Position numbers and translations under genes: made by a program. The notes under the pieces were generated by a model. The model made no database searches, had not been told where the DNA came from, and saw nothing but the letters and a program-made list of their open reading frames with translations. Below, piece after piece: positions 44,890 to 53,196 of a DNA stretch of 57,427 nucleotides; position 1 is the stretch's first letter, and every line of letters begins with the position of its first letter. Source of the DNA: Phocaeicola plebeius (GTDB lineage Bacteria > Bacteroidota > Bacteroidia > Bacteroidales > Bacteroidaceae). The stretch lies in contig NZ_QSQT01000025.1 of NCBI RefSeq assembly GCF_003437535.1, positions 1 through 57,427 of the forward strand. Direction: 5' to 3'.

Positions 44890-46491
44890 TTATCGATAAT
44901 GTAAGTAGTCTATATCTACATATCCAGATTCACTTTTGTCGTTGAAGCAATAGATGCCGATGCGGTCTCCCCGATAGTTTCCCCATACCATTTGATACGG
45001 TTCTCCAAACTGAATGAAATTATCTCCGTCCAGGCTGTAATAATATTGTGATTTCCCATCCATTCCCCAACAAGTTTTGAACCAGACAAACGAAGTAGAA
45101 ATTTCGTTTCCTTTTAGGATGTGGCCATTATTCCGATACTCGATAAAATACTGCGTTCCTTCTTTTACCACACCAAGAGCCGAATGATGAGAGGAAAAGT
45201 GGCAAATTCCATTTCTTTGTCCGTCGGCCATCTGTGAAATGTCCATTTTCACAATCACTTCGTTATCTTGTTTCCGGAATGTACGCTGTGTAAGCGTGTT
45301 TCCCGCTTTTAGGAGTTGATTACTTTCTATCGGGCGGAAAGCTTTCAGACGCATCCATCCGGGACGTTCTGTCAGAGAAAAGAAATCTTTTCGAGGCTGG
45401 TAGTTCCATTGCCATTGTGGACCTAGTATTTCGCTGTCAAAGTCATCACTTCTTAAAAGTGTCAGTTTCGGTGATGAGAAGGCTGGCATGGGAGCTTCCC
45501 ATTGCATGGTGCCGATTTGCTGTGGCAGAACTTTTCCGATGAGCGGCCAGCCGTCTATCCATATAACGGGGAGCAGACTGACAATTCGCCCGCTCCAGTC
45601 GCCTGTACCGTGATGAGTCAGAAAATACCATTTCCCGTCTTTTCCTTGTATGATGCCTCCCTGATTGGGCTCCATGGCTTCTCTGCTGGCTAGTGCAAGC
45701 TGTTTTTCTTCTTTATAAGGTCCAAATAGCTTTTTGGAGCGCCTTGCCATCACGTATCGTCCTGTTCCCGGTTTGTGCTCACTGAAAACCAGATAATACC
45801 ATTCTCCAACTTTTATCAGTTTATTGGCTTCCCTTCCGTTTCCTGAATGAATAAGCTTGGCCGATTTTCTGTTGATACTTTTTCCGTCTTTTGCCATGGG
45901 GAAGAGATAAGTCTTGTATCCGTCCGCGAAATGAGTCCCTACGAAACAAGCTTTCCCGTCTTCATCCCAGATGGCCGTGCAGTCATCCCAGCCTGCTTCC
46001 AGCAAGAGAGGGGTAAGTGGTTCCCAAGGTCCTTCGGGTTTGGAAGAGGAAGTCATAAAGTATCCTTCATCCGGTGTGCCGAAGAACAGGTAAAAGCGTC
46101 CATTATGGTGACGCAAGGTACCCGCCCATACTCCCCGTGCATAGCGGTCCATCTGGTCCCAGTTCAATTTGGTTCCTATTTGTGTCAGGTCACTGATAAT
46201 ATTCCCACAGAACTCCCAGTTTACGAGGTCTTTGGAGTGTAGCAGGGTCATACCTGGAGAAAATTGGAAAGTAGAAGAAATGGCATAGTAATCGTCTCCT
46301 ACCTGAATGCAGTCTATGTCACTGTAATCAGCCGGAATGATGGGATTGCGATAGGTGCCATCATTTTGTTCTCCCCATTTTTCCCAGTTTCCCCATACGG
46401 GATTGGATTCATTAGAGGTGTTTTGAGCAGTAACGTCACCTAGAATACAAAAACCGGTTATCAGGCCGACATATAAAATCCGTTGTATCAT
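44890..46491 (-). CDS. Secreted GH43 enzyme (xylosidase/arabinofuranosidase-like)
   Basis: The 533-residue protein has a signal peptide (VTAQ|N). The GH43 propeller follows: YRNPIIPADYSDIDCIQVGDDYY carries the N-terminal Asp, AGWDDCTAIWDEDG the second Asp and GREANKLIKVG the Glu. A C-terminal beta-sandwich of ~200 residues (LRSDDFDSEILGPQWQWNYQP) resembles the DUF1349/concanavalin-like domain found behind many GH43 modules. Its ATG overlaps the stop of the upstream GH95 gene by four bases (46488-46491), so the two are translationally coupled. Confidence 0.9.
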   Translation of the reverse strand: MIQRILYVGLITGFCILGDVTAQNTSNESNPVWGNWEKWGEQNDGTYRNPIIPADYSDIDCIQVGDDYYAISSTFQFSPGMTLLHSKDLVNWEFCGNIISDLTQIGTKLNWDQMDRYARGVWAGTLRHHNGRFYLFFGTPDEGYFMTSSSKPEGPWEPLTPLLLEAGWDDCTAIWDEDGKACFVGTHFADGYKTYLFPMAKDGKSINRKSAKLIHSGNGREANKLIKVGEWYYLVFSEHKPGTGRYVMARRSKKLFGPYKEEKQLALASREAMEPNQGGIIQGKDGKWYFLTHHGTGDWSGRIVSLLPVIWIDGWPLIGKVLPQQIGTMQWEAPMPAFSSPKLTLLRSDDFDSEILGPQWQWNYQPRKDFFSLTERPGWMRLKAFRPIESNQLLKAGNTLTQRTFRKQDNEVIVKMDISQMADGQRNGICHFSSHHSALGVVKEGTQYFIEYRNNGHILKGNEISTSFVWFKTCWGMDGKSQYYYSLDGDNFIQFGEPYQMVWGNYRGDRIGIYCFNDKSESGYVDIDYLHYR

Positions 46492-48917
46492 AAAAGTTTA
46501 ATTCCTTTTCCTCCTTTTAATGTAATGTTTTTTACCTTTCCGTTGAAGCAGACTTTCGTCTTTCCGCCTTTGCGTGACTGGATGTACAAGGATGTGACTT
46601 TATTGTCTTTCCATTCCATGTCGACGATGAATCCTCCACGGGCACAGATACCTTTCACGCTGCCGTCCTTCCATTCCTCCGGAAGAGCCGGAAGCAGAGT
46701 GATACTGTTCTCGGAAGATTGCATCAGCATTTCAATGACGCCGGCGCAACCGCCAAAGTTACCGTCAATCTGGAAAGGCGAGTGTGCATCGAGCAGGTTG
46801 GGGTAGGTACCTCCTCCGCGTCGTGCATCCTTTCCTTTGTATCCGTCCGGACTGACATAACGCAGCAGGCGACGGTAAATGTGGTACGCATTTTTGCTGT
46901 CTTGCAGGCGTGCATAAAGGTTGACACGCCAGCCGGTGCTCCAGCCCGTAGTATTGTCGCCTTTGATTTCCAGCGTACAGGCACAGGCCTTTGCCAGTTC
47001 CGGAGTTTCTTTTACAGACAGATGATGTCCCGGATACAAACCGAACAGATGCGACTGATGACGGTGTTGCGGTTCCTGGTCTTCCCAGTCGTGGAACCAT
47101 TCCTGTAGGTTACCTTTCTTGCCAACCTGGTAAGGCAGCAGGCGGGGAAGCGTCTTCTCTATCTGCTTCCGGAAGGTTTTGTCTGTACCTAATGCTTCGG
47201 CAGCCTTGGCCGCATCTATCAGGCATTCACGTGTCATAGCCAGGTCGGAAGTACAGCCGTAGGAAGTAGCTCCTGCGTAGCCGTCGGGAGTCAGGAACTT
47301 GTTTTCGGGCGATGTACCCGGTGAAGTAATCAGCTTGCCGTCTTTTTCTATCAGCCAGTTCAGGCAGAATTCGGCTGCACCTTTCAATACCGGATAATAT
47401 TGCTGTAGAAATTCCTTGTCCTGCGTGAAGGTGTAGCGTTCCCAGATATGAGTAGACAGCCAGGCGCCTCCCATGGTCCAGCATGCCCACGACGGGTCAC
47501 CCACGTTCAATCCTACCGGACAGGTCATGGCCCAGATGTCCGTATTCTGTCCCAGACACCATACTTTCTGTACGCCGTAATAAGCCTTGGCACTCTCTTC
47601 TCCCGTGTGTTGCAGGTTGGCGATGAAGTCCATCAGTGGGCGGTGCATTTCACTCAGATTGGCCGTTTCAGCTGCCCAGTAGTTCTCCTCCAGGTTGATG
47701 TTGCTGGTATAGTTGCAGCTCCAGGGCGGGAGCAGGCGTTCGTTCCACAGACCTTGCAGGTTGGCGGGTACTCCCGGTGTACGTGAACTGGAAATGAGCA
47801 GGTAGCGGCCATATTGAAAATACAATGCTTCCAGTTCCGGATTCCTTTGTGACTTGTCTGTATATTGCAATAGCTGTTCGTCGGTAGGCAGGGCTGCAAT
47901 GGCCTGGTCTGTCTTACCTAGGCAAAGTCCCACGCGGTCGAAGAAAGACTTGTAGTCTGTCACGTGTGCATTCTCCAATTCCTCGAACGTTTTCTGTGCT
48001 GCCCGTTCCATGCGTCGTGTTACCAGGTTCCGGTAGTCGCGTCCTTCTTTCATGGGGTCCTTGTCGAAGCCGTTGAAGCTGGTGACGTTGGCTATCAGAA
48101 TCAAGGCTTCTTTTCCGCCTTTCACCTTCAGCTCGCCCGATGGAAAGCTTTTGACCTCACTCTGAGGAGCTATGACCCGAATCAGTGTGCGGAAATGCGT
48201 TCCCCGTTCCGGATCATACAAATGCTTGTTGTTTACTCCGTCAAAATATACGGGATAGGAGTGATAGGCAGCATATCCTTCGGCTGAAATCTCATTGCCG
48301 TTGGCCGTAGTGGCATGAGGCAGGAGCGAGTTGAATGAAAGAGTGGCTTGCAGCCCTTGTGCGCTTTCCGTCTGCAGGCGCAGTACAATCACTGAGTCGG
48401 GGGCTGAAGCAAAATAATCACAGGCAAAATCTGCACCGTTTCTCTGGTAGGCGGTTCGTGCCATGGCCCGGCTGATGTCCAGTGTCCGTTGATAGTGGCT
48501 TATCTTAGCCGGTTCGGCAGAATAAGTGATGGAAAGTTGGCCCAGCGGCTGATAGTTTTCGCTGTAGTGTCCTTGAACCTTTCGTTGGGCACGGTCGGCT
48601 CCCCGGTAATCTTCCTTGTCGAGCAAGGCACGGATTTCCGGAATAGCCTTGTAGGCATCGGGAGTTGTGACTTTCCGGTCGGGTTCTCCGGTCCATAGGG
48701 TGATGTCGTTCAGATAGAGTACGTCTTTGTCGGTGCCTCCGTAAAGAATAGCTCCCATCGTACCGTTTCCGATGACGAGAGCTTCTTCAAAGAATTCAGC
48801 AGGACGGTTGTAGTGCAGCACTAAGTTTTCTTGTGCTGTAAGATAAGAGGTCGGTAAGGAAAGGATATAAGCTGTAATCATGGCACCTTTCCACCTTCTT
48901 GCAAAGTTACTTTTCAT
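46488..48917 (-). CDS. GH95 glycoside hydrolase (alpha-L-fucosidase / alpha-L-galactosidase family)
   Basis: The 809-residue secreted protein (signal peptide to about LTAQ) has the GH95 layout. The N-terminal beta domain has LVIGNGTMGAILYGG and YLNDITLWTGEP. The (alpha/alpha)6 barrel has NLQGLWNE, YTSNINLEENYWAAE and ITSPGTSPEN, where the Glu in SPEN is the expected general acid. The C-terminal domain has LLPALPEEW. GH95 members remove alpha-1,2-L-fucose or alpha-L-galactose from hemicellulose and host glycans. A coupled GH43 suggests a fucosylated or L-galactosylated plant glycan such as xyloglucan or arabinoxylan. No SusC/D gene or regulator lies beside the pair. Confidence 0.92.
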   Translation of the reverse strand: MKSNFARRWKGAMITAYILSLPTSYLTAQENLVLHYNRPAEFFEEALVIGNGTMGAILYGGTDKDVLYLNDITLWTGEPDRKVTTPDAYKAIPEIRALLDKEDYRGADRAQRKVQGHYSENYQPLGQLSITYSAEPAKISHYQRTLDISRAMARTAYQRNGADFACDYFASAPDSVIVLRLQTESAQGLQATLSFNSLLPHATTANGNEISAEGYAAYHSYPVYFDGVNNKHLYDPERGTHFRTLIRVIAPQSEVKSFPSGELKVKGGKEALILIANVTSFNGFDKDPMKEGRDYRNLVTRRMERAAQKTFEELENAHVTDYKSFFDRVGLCLGKTDQAIAALPTDEQLLQYTDKSQRNPELEALYFQYGRYLLISSSRTPGVPANLQGLWNERLLPPWSCNYTSNINLEENYWAAETANLSEMHRPLMDFIANLQHTGEESAKAYYGVQKVWCLGQNTDIWAMTCPVGLNVGDPSWACWTMGGAWLSTHIWERYTFTQDKEFLQQYYPVLKGAAEFCLNWLIEKDGKLITSPGTSPENKFLTPDGYAGATSYGCTSDLAMTRECLIDAAKAAEALGTDKTFRKQIEKTLPRLLPYQVGKKGNLQEWFHDWEDQEPQHRHQSHLFGLYPGHHLSVKETPELAKACACTLEIKGDNTTGWSTGWRVNLYARLQDSKNAYHIYRRLLRYVSPDGYKGKDARRGGGTYPNLLDAHSPFQIDGNFGGCAGVIEMLMQSSENSITLLPALPEEWKDGSVKGICARGGFIVDMEWKDNKVTSLYIQSRKGGKTKVCFNGKVKNITLKGGKGIKLL

Positions 48918-49016
48918 AGTCTATGTGTGAATAAAGAAATCAGTTGCAAGTTATCAAGAAATCTTTATATGGGCAAAGTTCAAGCATGAAAAGTAAGGTG
49001 AAAAATGCCGATGAAA

Positions 49017-49148
49017 AAACGCCCTTGCGTTTTATCTCAAACGCAAGTACATTTGAGATGAAACGCAAGGACGTTTGCATTAAAACGTAAAGGCGTTTTG
49101 TCTTAAACTCTTTGGCGTTTTGAACGGAACGCAAAAGAGTTTTGTGGA
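49017..49148. repeat. Array of six 22-bp palindromic units
   Basis: Units start at 49017, 49039, 49061, 49083, 49105 and 49127, exactly 22 bp apart. Each is a 16-bp imperfect palindrome of type AAACGCnnnngCGTTT followed by a variable 6-bp spacer (for example TATCTC, GAGATG, GCATTA). Some units diverge in the half-sites (AAACTC in unit 5, GAACGC in unit 6). The gap 48918-49241 holds only this array, part of the GH95 upstream region and the rpmE2 terminator. Confidence 0.85.
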
Positions 49149-49176
49149 GAGTTTTTAATTTCTTCCGAAACCCCAT

Positions 49177-49216
49177 AAAAAAAGCCTTTCCATCATCGCG
49201 ATGAAAAGGCTTCTTT
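49177..49216 (-). terminator. Terminator of rpmE2 (minus strand)
   Basis: AAGCCTTT (49182-49189) pairs with AAAGGCTT (49205-49212), with a CATCGCGATG self-pairing core between. A run of A at 49177-49183 reads as U on the minus strand. Confidence 0.8.
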
Positions 49217-49241
49217 TTATTCTTTCCAGAAAAATAATCAA

Positions 49242-49496
49242 TTATTTTTTCTTGTGGTTTGCATAACGGCTCATGAACTTGTCCACACGTCCTGCAGTAT
49301 CCACCAGCTTAGACTTACCAGTGTAGAACGGGTGAGATGAGCTAGAGATTTCCAGCTTAACCAACGGATAAGTTTCTCCTTCGAATTCAATTGTGTCTTT
49401 AGTAGCACAAGTTGAACGAGACAGGAACATGTCGCCGTTTGACATGTCTTTAAATACTACCGGACGGTAGTTTTCAGGATGAATGCCTTTTTTCAT
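49242..49496 (-). CDS. rpmE2: 50S ribosomal protein L31, type B
   Basis: The 84-residue protein [19 protein letters not shown]...[18 protein letters not shown] is L31 type B. It lacks the CxxC zinc ligands of the type A form. The zinc-free form is often induced in zinc limitation in other bacteria; here it may be the main one. Confidence 0.96.
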   Translation of the reverse strand: MKKGIHPENYRPVVFKDMSNGDMFLSRSTCATKDTIEFEGETYPLVKLEISSSSHPFYTGKSKLVDTAGRVDKFMSRYANHKKK

Positions 49497-49580
49497 TTTA
49501 GTATATACTTTTTATTGTTATTATTGACAAATAAATATGTGGTAACACTGGTAAAGTGTGTAATGGTCTATTTCGGGTTG

Positions 49581-49588
49581 CAAAGATA
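49581..49588 (-). promoter_or_regulatory. Probable -7 element of rpmE2
   Basis: CAAAGATA reads TATCTTTG on the minus strand, about 85 bases before the rpmE2 start. A matching -33 is not obvious. The stretch 49497-49842 has no gene; it holds this element and the fbaA promoter. Confidence 0.5.
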
Positions 49589-49772
49589 CGCTATTTCTTT
49601 GAAACTAAAAAGAAATACCCGAAAAAAATATTCTGTCACTCAAAGGCTTTTATATAATAGGTAAATCAGTTTTTGTCATATCTACTTTGCATCCTTGCCG
49701 CATGTTATGGTAAATATTCCGCTTAAAATTGATTTGCCTCAAGAAAAGACAGAAAATCTCCGATTTAGTATA

Positions 49773-49802
49773 TTGCTAATTCTTTTTATATTGTTACTTT
49801 TG
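49773..49802 (+). promoter_or_regulatory. Promoter of fbaA
   Basis: TTG at 49773-49775 and TACTTTTG at 49795-49802 are spaced by 19 bases, and the expected start is near 49809. Confidence 0.75.
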
Positions 49803-49842
49803 CAGATGGAATTAATTACTAACAATTATAAAACTTACAAAA

Positions 49843-50850
49843 ATGGTTAATTACAAAGAGTTAGGCTTGGTGAACACAAGAGATATGTTTGCCAGAGCAA
49901 TCAAAGGTGGATATGCTATCCCTGCTTTCAACTTCAACAATATGGAACAGCTGCAGGCCATCGTGAAGGCTGCTGTAGAAACAAAATCTCCGGTTATCTT
50001 GCAGGTATCTAAAGGTGCTCGTAACTATGCTAACCAGACTTTGTTGCGTTACATGGCAGAAGGTGCTGTAGAATATGCAAAAGAATTGGGTTGCGCACAT
50101 CCTGAAATCGTGCTTCACCTTGACCACGGAGATTCATTCGAATTGTGCAAATCTTGCATCGACATGGGATTCTCTTCAGTAATGATCGACGGTTCTCACT
50201 TGCCATACGAAGAAAACGTAGCTTTGACCAAGAAAGTGGTTGACTACGCTCATCAGTTCGATGTAACTGTAGAAGGTGAACTGGGTGTGCTGGCTGGTGT
50301 GGAAGATGAAGTTTCTGCAGAACACCACACTTATACTAACCCTGAAGAAGTAATCGACTTCGCTACCCGTACAGGCTGCGATTCACTGGCTATCTCAATC
50401 GGTACTTCTCACGGTGCTTACAAGTTCAAACCCGAACAGTGCCACGTTGATCCGGCTACAGGCCGTCTGGTTCCTCCTCCATTGGAATTTGCCGTACTGG
50501 ATGCTGTAATGGAAAAACTGCCGGGATTCCCTATCGTTCTTCACGGTTCTTCTTCAGTTCCTCAGGAAGAAGTGGATACTATCAACAAGTTCGGTGGCAA
50601 GCTGGAAGCTGCTATCGGTATTCCTGAAGACCAGTTGCGCAAGGCTGCCAAGTCTGCAGTTTGCAAGATTAACATCGACTCAGACTCTCGTCTGGCCATG
50701 ACAGCTGCCATCCGTAAGGTGTTCGCTGAAAAACCGGCTGAATTCGACCCGCGTAAATACCTGGGTCCGGCTCGTGACAACATGGAAAAACTTTACAAGC
50801 ACAAAATCATCAACGTATTGGGTTCTGACAACAAGTTGGCTCAGTGCTAA
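49843..50850 (+). CDS. fbaA: Class II fructose-1,6-bisphosphate aldolase
   Basis: The 335-residue zinc enzyme shows LHLDHGDSFELC, which carries the catalytic Asp and the first zinc His, then the signatures GFSSVMIDGSHLPYEENV and AISIGTSHGAYKF. It also has VLHGSSSVPQEEV and a KINIDSDSR phosphate-binding motif. It splits fructose-1,6-bisphosphate in glycolysis. The gene symbol could equally be fba. Confidence 0.95.
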   Translation: MVNYKELGLVNTRDMFARAIKGGYAIPAFNFNNMEQLQAIVKAAVETKSPVILQVSKGARNYANQTLLRYMAEGAVEYAKELGCAHPEIVLHLDHGDSFELCKSCIDMGFSSVMIDGSHLPYEENVALTKKVVDYAHQFDVTVEGELGVLAGVEDEVSAEHHTYTNPEEVIDFATRTGCDSLAISIGTSHGAYKFKPEQCHVDPATGRLVPPPLEFAVLDAVMEKLPGFPIVLHGSSSVPQEEVDTINKFGGKLEAAIGIPEDQLRKAAKSAVCKINIDSDSRLAMTAAIRKVFAEKPAEFDPRKYLGPARDNMEKLYKHKIINVLGSDNKLAQC

Positions 50851-50888
50851 TTGCGCTTGATACTTATTACACCTGAATAAAATGAATG

Positions 50889-50924
50889 AAGGCTGCTTTC
50901 CTTTCGGAAGGCAGCCTTTTTTTG
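50889..50924 (+). terminator. Intrinsic terminator of fbaA
   Basis: AAGGCTGC(T)TTCC (50889-50901) pairs with GGAAGGCAGCCTT (50906-50918) and is followed by a T run. Confidence 0.88.
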
Positions 50925-50929
50925 AGTTC

Positions 50930-51106
50930 TTACCAGAATTTGTTCTGAGAAGGGTTATATTCAAATCCTGCTTCTTTCAAACGGTTCAGAATATCTTCCT
51001 TGCTCACGTTCATGTCTGCACAAAGGGCATCGAGCGAAGGATAATAGTCTCTTAACTTCATGTTGATGAAGCTGAAAAGCATCATCGGGTCTTTAGGTAA
51101 TTCCAT
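50930..51106 (-). CDS. DUF4250 small protein
   Basis: The start at 51106 (MELPKDPMMLFSFINMKLRD) is chosen over the upstream ATG because this is where DUF4250 proteins begin. The 58-residue product has the family pattern LPKDPxMLxSFINxKLRDxYxSLDxLC and ends YNPSQNKFW. It reads like a small helical, possibly HTH-like, domain; its function is unknown. A minus-strand TAACTTTG (complement of 51146-51153) about 40 bases upstream is a likely -7 element. Confidence 0.85.
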   Translation of the reverse strand: MELPKDPMMLFSFINMKLRDYYPSLDALCADMNVSKEDILNRLKEAGFEYNPSQNKFW

Positions 51107-51200
51107 ATTGATAAATAATTTTCGATGTATTCTTTTTTCGGGGTGCAAAGTTACGACTTTTATTGCTTCATTAATCCTATTTAATTGATAATTTATTTGT

Positions 51201-51208
51201 TATCTTTG
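51201..51208 (+). promoter_or_regulatory. -7 element immediately before the YgjP-like gene
   Basis: TATCTTTG lies so that transcription would start at about 51215, right at the ATG at 51216. This suggests a leaderless or nearly leaderless mRNA. The -33 match is poor. Confidence 0.5.
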
Positions 51209-51215
51209 TCCCGTT

Positions 51216-51923
51216 ATGTCAACTAAACGAATTATAGAAGATAAAGATTTCCACCGTATTGTGATTGCCACACGCCGGGGAGCAAGAAACATTACGATGC
51301 GTGTCAAGCCCGACGGCCTGTATCTCACGGTGCCGCCTTACAGCAAGACGGACAAAGTGCTTTCTACCCTGGAGCAGTTTCGTGCCGATTTACGGGAACG
51401 CTTTCGGCAGGTGGCGGTACGGCCAATCGATTTCAGTTTTCGGATTGAGGCCGACTGTTTTCGTTTGTCATTGTCTTCCAGTCACCTGAAATGTTTCACG
51501 GTGCGGCAGATGCCTTCGGGTGAGGTGACCGTGTTCTGTCCGGAACATACCGACTTTTCGGATGAAGCGGTTCAGAAACTGGTGCGTGGGGCTATTTTGC
51601 GTGCCATGAAAAAAGTGGCGGCTGAGTTTCTGCCACCCTTGCTGAGTGTGTGGGCAGAACGCTTCGGGTTGACTTACCGAAAAGTACGGATTACCGCTGC
51701 CCGTTCACGATGGGGAAGTTGTACTTCAGCTAAAACCATCAGTTTGTCCTGTTACCTGATGTTAGTTCCCTCTCACCTGATTGATTATGTTATTTTGCAT
51801 GAGCTGGCTCACACACGTGAAATGAACCATGGCCCTCGTTTTTGGGAACTGCTTGACAGCATGACGGCAGGGCAGGCCTTACGTTTGCGGGGAGAACTTC
51901 GGAGGTTCCGGCCATCTTTTTAA
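51216..51923 (+). CDS. YgjP-like (DUF45) zinc metallopeptidase-type protein
   Basis: The 235-residue cytoplasmic protein has the family zinc site HELAHTREMNHGPRF. His195, Glu196 and His199 form HExxH and His205 is the third ligand. The conserved RSRWGSCTSAKTISLSCYLML precedes it. Family members (YgjP, M48-like/SprT-like) are often linked to restriction or DNA repair genes elsewhere, but no such neighbour is present. Activity has not been settled to my knowledge. Confidence 0.9.
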   Translation: MSTKRIIEDKDFHRIVIATRRGARNITMRVKPDGLYLTVPPYSKTDKVLSTLEQFRADLRERFRQVAVRPIDFSFRIEADCFRLSLSSSHLKCFTVRQMPSGEVTVFCPEHTDFSDEAVQKLVRGAILRAMKKVAAEFLPPLLSVWAERFGLTYRKVRITAARSRWGSCTSAKTISLSCYLMLVPSHLIDYVILHELAHTREMNHGPRFWELLDSMTAGQALRLRGELRRFRPSF

Positions 51924-52011
51924 AAAGAATTTCAAACATGTGTATAATGTACACTTTTTGATGTAATTTTGTACCGTAGAAGATAGGTAACAGGTAAAAA
52001 AGATTGTTTGC

Positions 52012-53184
52012 ATGAAAAAAAGTTTACTGGCACTTGCCTCCGGTACACTCGGGTTAGGTATTGCTGAGTTTGTGATGATGGGAATACTGCCCAATGTGGC
52101 TCGTGATTTGAGTATCAGCATACCGGAAGCCGGACATTTTATTTCGGCGTATGCCATAGGAGTTTGTGTGGGAGCACCCTTGACGGTGTTTGTGGCTCGT
52201 ACGCGTCCGTTGAAACAGATATTGTTAGGACTTGCTGCCATTTATGTGATTGGTAATTTGTGTGCGGCGCTTGCTCCGGAATATTGGACATTGCTGCTTA
52301 TGCGGTTTGTGTCGGGACTGCCTCACGGAGCATTTTTCGGAGTCGGTTCTATTGTAGCCGAGAGGGTGGCCGATAAAGGGAAAACCTCGCAAGCTGTAGC
52401 CCTGATGATTGCCGGTATGACCATTGCCAATTTGTTTGGAGTGCCCTTGGGTACATTGTTGAGCAATCTGTTCTCCTGGCGGTTCCCCTTCCTGTTCAAT
52501 GGATGCTGGGGAATGCTGGTATTCTTCCTCGTCTGGAAATGGATACCTGTTTTACCCGCCTTGCCGGATGTGGGCTGGAAAGGACAGTTCCGCTTTTTGC
52601 GCAAGTTAGCTCCGTGGCTGATTATCCTGACCACGATGTTTGGCAACGGGGGAGTATTTTGCTGGTTCAGCTACGTCACTCCGCAGATGCTGCATGAAGC
52701 GGGTTTCCAACCGGAAAGTCTGACATGGATTATGATGCTGGCCGGATTGGGGATGACTATCGGTAACCTGGTAGGAGGACGATGTGGCGATTTGTACGGA
52801 CTGGCACCGGTGATTCAGTTTACGCAGGTATTTATGATGCTAGCTTTGCTGGGCACGTTTCTGTTTGCAGGAGTACCTTGGCTTTCCGTATTGCTGATGT
52901 TTATTTGTGCGGCAGCCTTGTTTGCGGTGTCTCCTCCTCAGCAATTGTTGTTGCTGCAGAACTCCAGAAGAAGCGAAATGATGGGAGCGGCTTGTGTGCA
53001 GATTGCTTTCAATTTGGGAAATGCGGTAGGAGCATATGCCGGAGGACTTCCGATTGATGCAGGATTAGGTTATCGCTATCCGGCACTGGTAGGAGTCTTT
53101 GTGGTGGCTTTAGGATGGGTCTGCGTTACCTGGTATATCCGGAGAGAACGCAGGCATTTTATAAATGAACCGATACGATTGTAA
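52012..53184 (+). CDS. MFS transporter (sugar-efflux/AraJ-like)
   Basis: The 390-residue protein has 12 hydrophobic segments. It opens with LALASGTLGLGIAEFVMMGILPNVARDL and has the motif-A-like loop VARTRPLKQ after helix 2, typical of the DHA1 group that includes AraJ and other arabinose or drug exporters. A TAATTTTG at 51964-51971 may be its -7 element, next to the dyad GTGTA-TAATG-TACAC (51941-51955). It ends 12 bases before the large regulator gene, so the two are probably co-transcribed. Confidence 0.88.
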   Translation: MKKSLLALASGTLGLGIAEFVMMGILPNVARDLSISIPEAGHFISAYAIGVCVGAPLTVFVARTRPLKQILLGLAAIYVIGNLCAALAPEYWTLLLMRFVSGLPHGAFFGVGSIVAERVADKGKTSQAVALMIAGMTIANLFGVPLGTLLSNLFSWRFPFLFNGCWGMLVFFLVWKWIPVLPALPDVGWKGQFRFLRKLAPWLIILTTMFGNGGVFCWFSYVTPQMLHEAGFQPESLTWIMMLAGLGMTIGNLVGGRCGDLYGLAPVIQFTQVFMMLALLGTFLFAGVPWLSVLLMFICAAALFAVSPPQQLLLLQNSRRSEMMGAACVQIAFNLGNAVGAYAGGLPIDAGLGYRYPALVGVFVVALGWVCVTWYIRRERRHFINEPIRL

Positions 53185-53196
53185 CATAAATATGCT

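Noticed and set aside
48940..49176. 78-aa minus-strand frame over the 22-bp array
   Set aside because: The translation only reflects the DNA repeats and contains no conserved motif.
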